In this document: positions 5,879 through 6,837 of the stretch, piece by piece
Numbering within the stretch: position 1 is the first letter of the stretch
Layout of the letters: each line of letters begins with the position of its first letter
Assembly (NCBI GenBank): GCA_029259975.1
Contig: JAJDEE010000414.1
Location: forward strand, 1 to 6,837
Direction: 5' to 3'
DNA length: 6,837 bases
DNA from: Planctomycetota bacterium
GTDB lineage: Bacteria > Planctomycetota > Planctomycetia > Pirellulales > Lacipirellulaceae
Made by a program: the position numbers and the translations under genes
The notes under the pieces: generated by a model
What the model saw: the letters and a program-made list of their open reading frames with translations, nothing else
Databases searched by the model: none
Told to the model about the DNA's origin: nothing

Positions 5879-5906
5879 TTGACAGAGTTGGGAAACTCGC
5901 TATGAT
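5879..5906 (+). promoter_or_regulatory. Strong sigma-70 promoter, probably for the 23S rRNA transcript
   Basis: TTGACA (5879-5884) is a perfect -35 and TATGAT (5901-5906) a five-of-six -10, with a 16-base spacer. It is the best sigma-70 match in the window. No protein gene follows it before the 23S start, so the natural product is an rRNA precursor with a leader of about 610 bases. Confidence 0.65.
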
Positions 5907-6046
5907 TTGAGATTCCCACCCACATCCTGGTTTGGACAGGCTGTCGGCGTTTTAGGAGTGGATGGGATAGGAGTGGCCCGAGGCCGCTAACGAGAATCGG
6001 TCGTTCGGTTCACGTTGTCGGCCTCCGCTCACTTCTCGGCGAGCAA

Positions 6047-6063
6047 CGCTTCAAGTTGAAGCG
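6047..6063. repeat. 17-bp palindrome in the rRNA leader
   Basis: CGCTTCAA (6047-6054) and TTGAAGCG (6056-6063) are perfect inverted arms around a single G. As DNA this could be a dimeric protein site; as RNA it would fold into a six-base-pair stem with a five-base loop. It lies between the likely promoter and the boxA-like site. Confidence 0.6.
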
Positions 6064-6095
6064 ACGCGAAGCCGATAGAGAGTGGATCGACTCAC

Positions 6096-6137
6096 CAGGG
6101 ATACCTGCTTGGGTCGAACAGTTCTTTGACAATTTGG
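6096..6137 (+). promoter_or_regulatory. boxA-like rRNA antitermination site with preceding hairpin
   Basis: GTTCTTTGACAATTTGG (6121-6137) closely resembles the boxA of bacterial rRNA operons (E. coli core CTCTTTAACA followed by AATTT), the RNA site for NusB-NusE that keeps polymerase from terminating early. A small hairpin (CAGG-GATA-CCTG, 6096-6107) sits 13 bases before it, and another (GAGT/ACTC, 6080-6093) just upstream, an order that recalls boxB-boxA. It lies downstream of the promoter at 5879 and about 385 bases before the 23S gene, as expected for an rRNA leader. Confidence 0.65.
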
Positions 6138-6343
6138 TAAAAATACTAGCAAGAGTGGCATCTGAATTCCGTTCAGTCGCTTTTTGCGAGAAAGGTTTAG
6201 TTCAATTCGGCGCGAGCCGGGTCGTCCCCAACCCCAATCGACAAAAGCACTTGATGACTGAATATGGTTTTCCTTTGTCCTTAGATTACAAGAAATCAAA
6301 CAAGCGTTGCTCGGAGGCCTCTCAGAGAGCCTTTTCAGCGAGC

Positions 6344-6370
6344 TTTTGTCAGAAGCAATTTTGTCAGAAG
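6344..6370. repeat. 12-bp direct repeat in the rRNA leader
   Basis: TTTTGTCAGAAG occurs at 6344-6355 and 6359-6370, separated by CAA. It is probably a local duplication; I can assign no function. Confidence 0.7.
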
Positions 6371-6521
6371 TAAGCAGGTTTAGCGAAAGTCGTCAGATCG
6401 AAAAGGGGTAAAACTGAGACGCAAGGGCCTCCAATGACTTAGCAATTGTCTTGAGTTTTGATCGCGGTGCTGATTGGCATTTATGCCGAGAGGTGTCGAG
6501 TTGAGAGCTTTGGATAAATGT

Positions 6522-6837
6522 GGCCAAGTTATTAAGGGCGCATGGGGGATGCCTTGGCATTAGAAGGCGATGAAAGGCGTGGAAGTCTGCGAAAAGCTCG
6601 GGGGAGCTGACAAACAAGTGATGATCCCGGGAGTCCTGAATTAACCTATGGTGAATACATAGTCATAGGTGGCAAACGTAGGGAACTGAAACATCTAAGT
6701 ACCTACAGGAGTAGAAAGAAAAATCGATTTCCTCAGTAGCGGCGAGCGAACGGGAAACAGCCCAAACCGTGAAGGTTTCCTTCGCGGGGTTGTAGGGCCT
6801 CTCACATGGGAGTGAGAAAATTGTTGGGTAACAGAAT
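6522..6837 (+). rRNA. rrl: 23S ribosomal RNA, 5' part (runs off the window)
   Basis: The 5' end of large-subunit rRNA is recognisable by several conserved domain I segments: GGATGCCTTGGCA near 6547, AGGCGATGAAA just after, GGGAACTGAAACATCTAAGT at 6681-6700, and CAGTAGCGGCGAGCGAACGG near 6734. Counting back from GGATGCC by the spacing in E. coli 23S (25 bases) puts the mature 5' end at about 6522; the processed end may differ by a few bases. About one tenth of the molecule is present. No 16S or tRNA gene precedes it in the window, so it is either unlinked or at least not in a compact 16S-tRNA-23S operon. It is likely driven by the promoter at 5879 and covered by the boxA site at 6121. Confidence 0.97.

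Larger units (their letters stand above)
5677..6521. other. Long non-coding region: 23S rRNA promoter and leader
   Basis: No convincing gene lies in these 845 bases. A degenerate copy of the hairpin repeat may sit at 5685-5699. A weak promoter-like pair (TTGCGG at 5731, TACAAT at 5753, 16-base spacer) precedes a good one at 5879-5906. Further on are an inverted repeat (5980-5986 with 6019-6025), a 17-bp palindrome (6047-6063), small hairpins at 6080-6093 and 6096-6107, a boxA-like site at 6121-6137, a 12-base direct repeat (6344-6370) and the hairpin GGCAT-TT-ATGCC (6476-6487) just before the 23S gene. No 16S, 5S or tRNA gene is visible. Confidence 0.7.

Noticed and set aside
5283..5882. 199-codon + strand ORF overlapping the small membrane protein gene
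   Set aside because: Its translation is rich in Arg, Cys, His and Trp without any coherent fold, while the overlapping frame encodes four clean membrane helices.
6126..6150. TTGACA at 6126-6131 as a promoter -35 box
   Set aside because: No -10 lies at 16-18 bases; the nearest A/T-rich hexamers are too close. The sequence fits boxA much better.
6056..6373. Open reading frame of 105 codons on the + strand in the 23S leader
   Set aside because: It starts with TTG inside a palindrome, runs through the boxA-like site and a direct repeat, has no ribosome-binding site and no recognisable domain. The region is better explained as rRNA leader.

Overview
The window looks like a chromosomal stretch from a planctomycete, probably of the Pirellula/Rhodopirellula type. 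Three things point there. A 23S rRNA gene starts near base 6522 with no 16S gene in the 845 bases before it, and unlinked rRNA genes are common in planctomycetes. A small membrane protein begins with a Trp-Gln-Phe-Ser-Leu-Arg-Thr sequence just before its first membrane helix, which I know from many planctomycete hypothetical membrane proteins. Shine-Dalgarno sites are weak or absent before three of the four genes. Genus cannot be decided from the sequence alone.

Layout, all on the + strand: (1) bases 1-58 hold a GC-rich hairpin repeat and a -10-like box; (2) 59-1177 encodes a YhaM-type 3'-5' exoribonuclease (OB fold plus HD domain); (3) 1178-1483 is non-coding with hairpins; (4) 1484-3307 encodes a CLC chloride channel/transporter with two C-terminal CBS domains; (5) 3308-3590 is non-coding with two candidate promoters, each overlapped by an inverted repeat; (6) 3591-5054 encodes a membrane-anchored diguanylate cyclase with one active-looking and one degenerate GGDEF domain; (7) 5050-5170 carries three copies of a short hairpin repeat, the first of which supplies the stop codon of the cyclase gene; (8) 5209-5676 encodes a four-helix membrane protein of unknown function; (9) 5677-6521 is non-coding and reads as an rRNA leader, with a good sigma-70 promoter, hairpins and a boxA-like antitermination site; (10) 6522 to the end is the 5' part of 23S rRNA.

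The four proteins do not form an obvious pathway and the gaps (306, 283 and 154 bases) argue against one operon. They look like independently transcribed housekeeping or signalling genes. The most interesting points are the split of catalytic and inhibitory (I-site) signatures between the two GGDEF domains, the self-contained promoter-boxA leader of the unlinked 23S gene, and the family of hairpin repeats between genes. I saw no mobile element, CRISPR array, tRNA or defence system.
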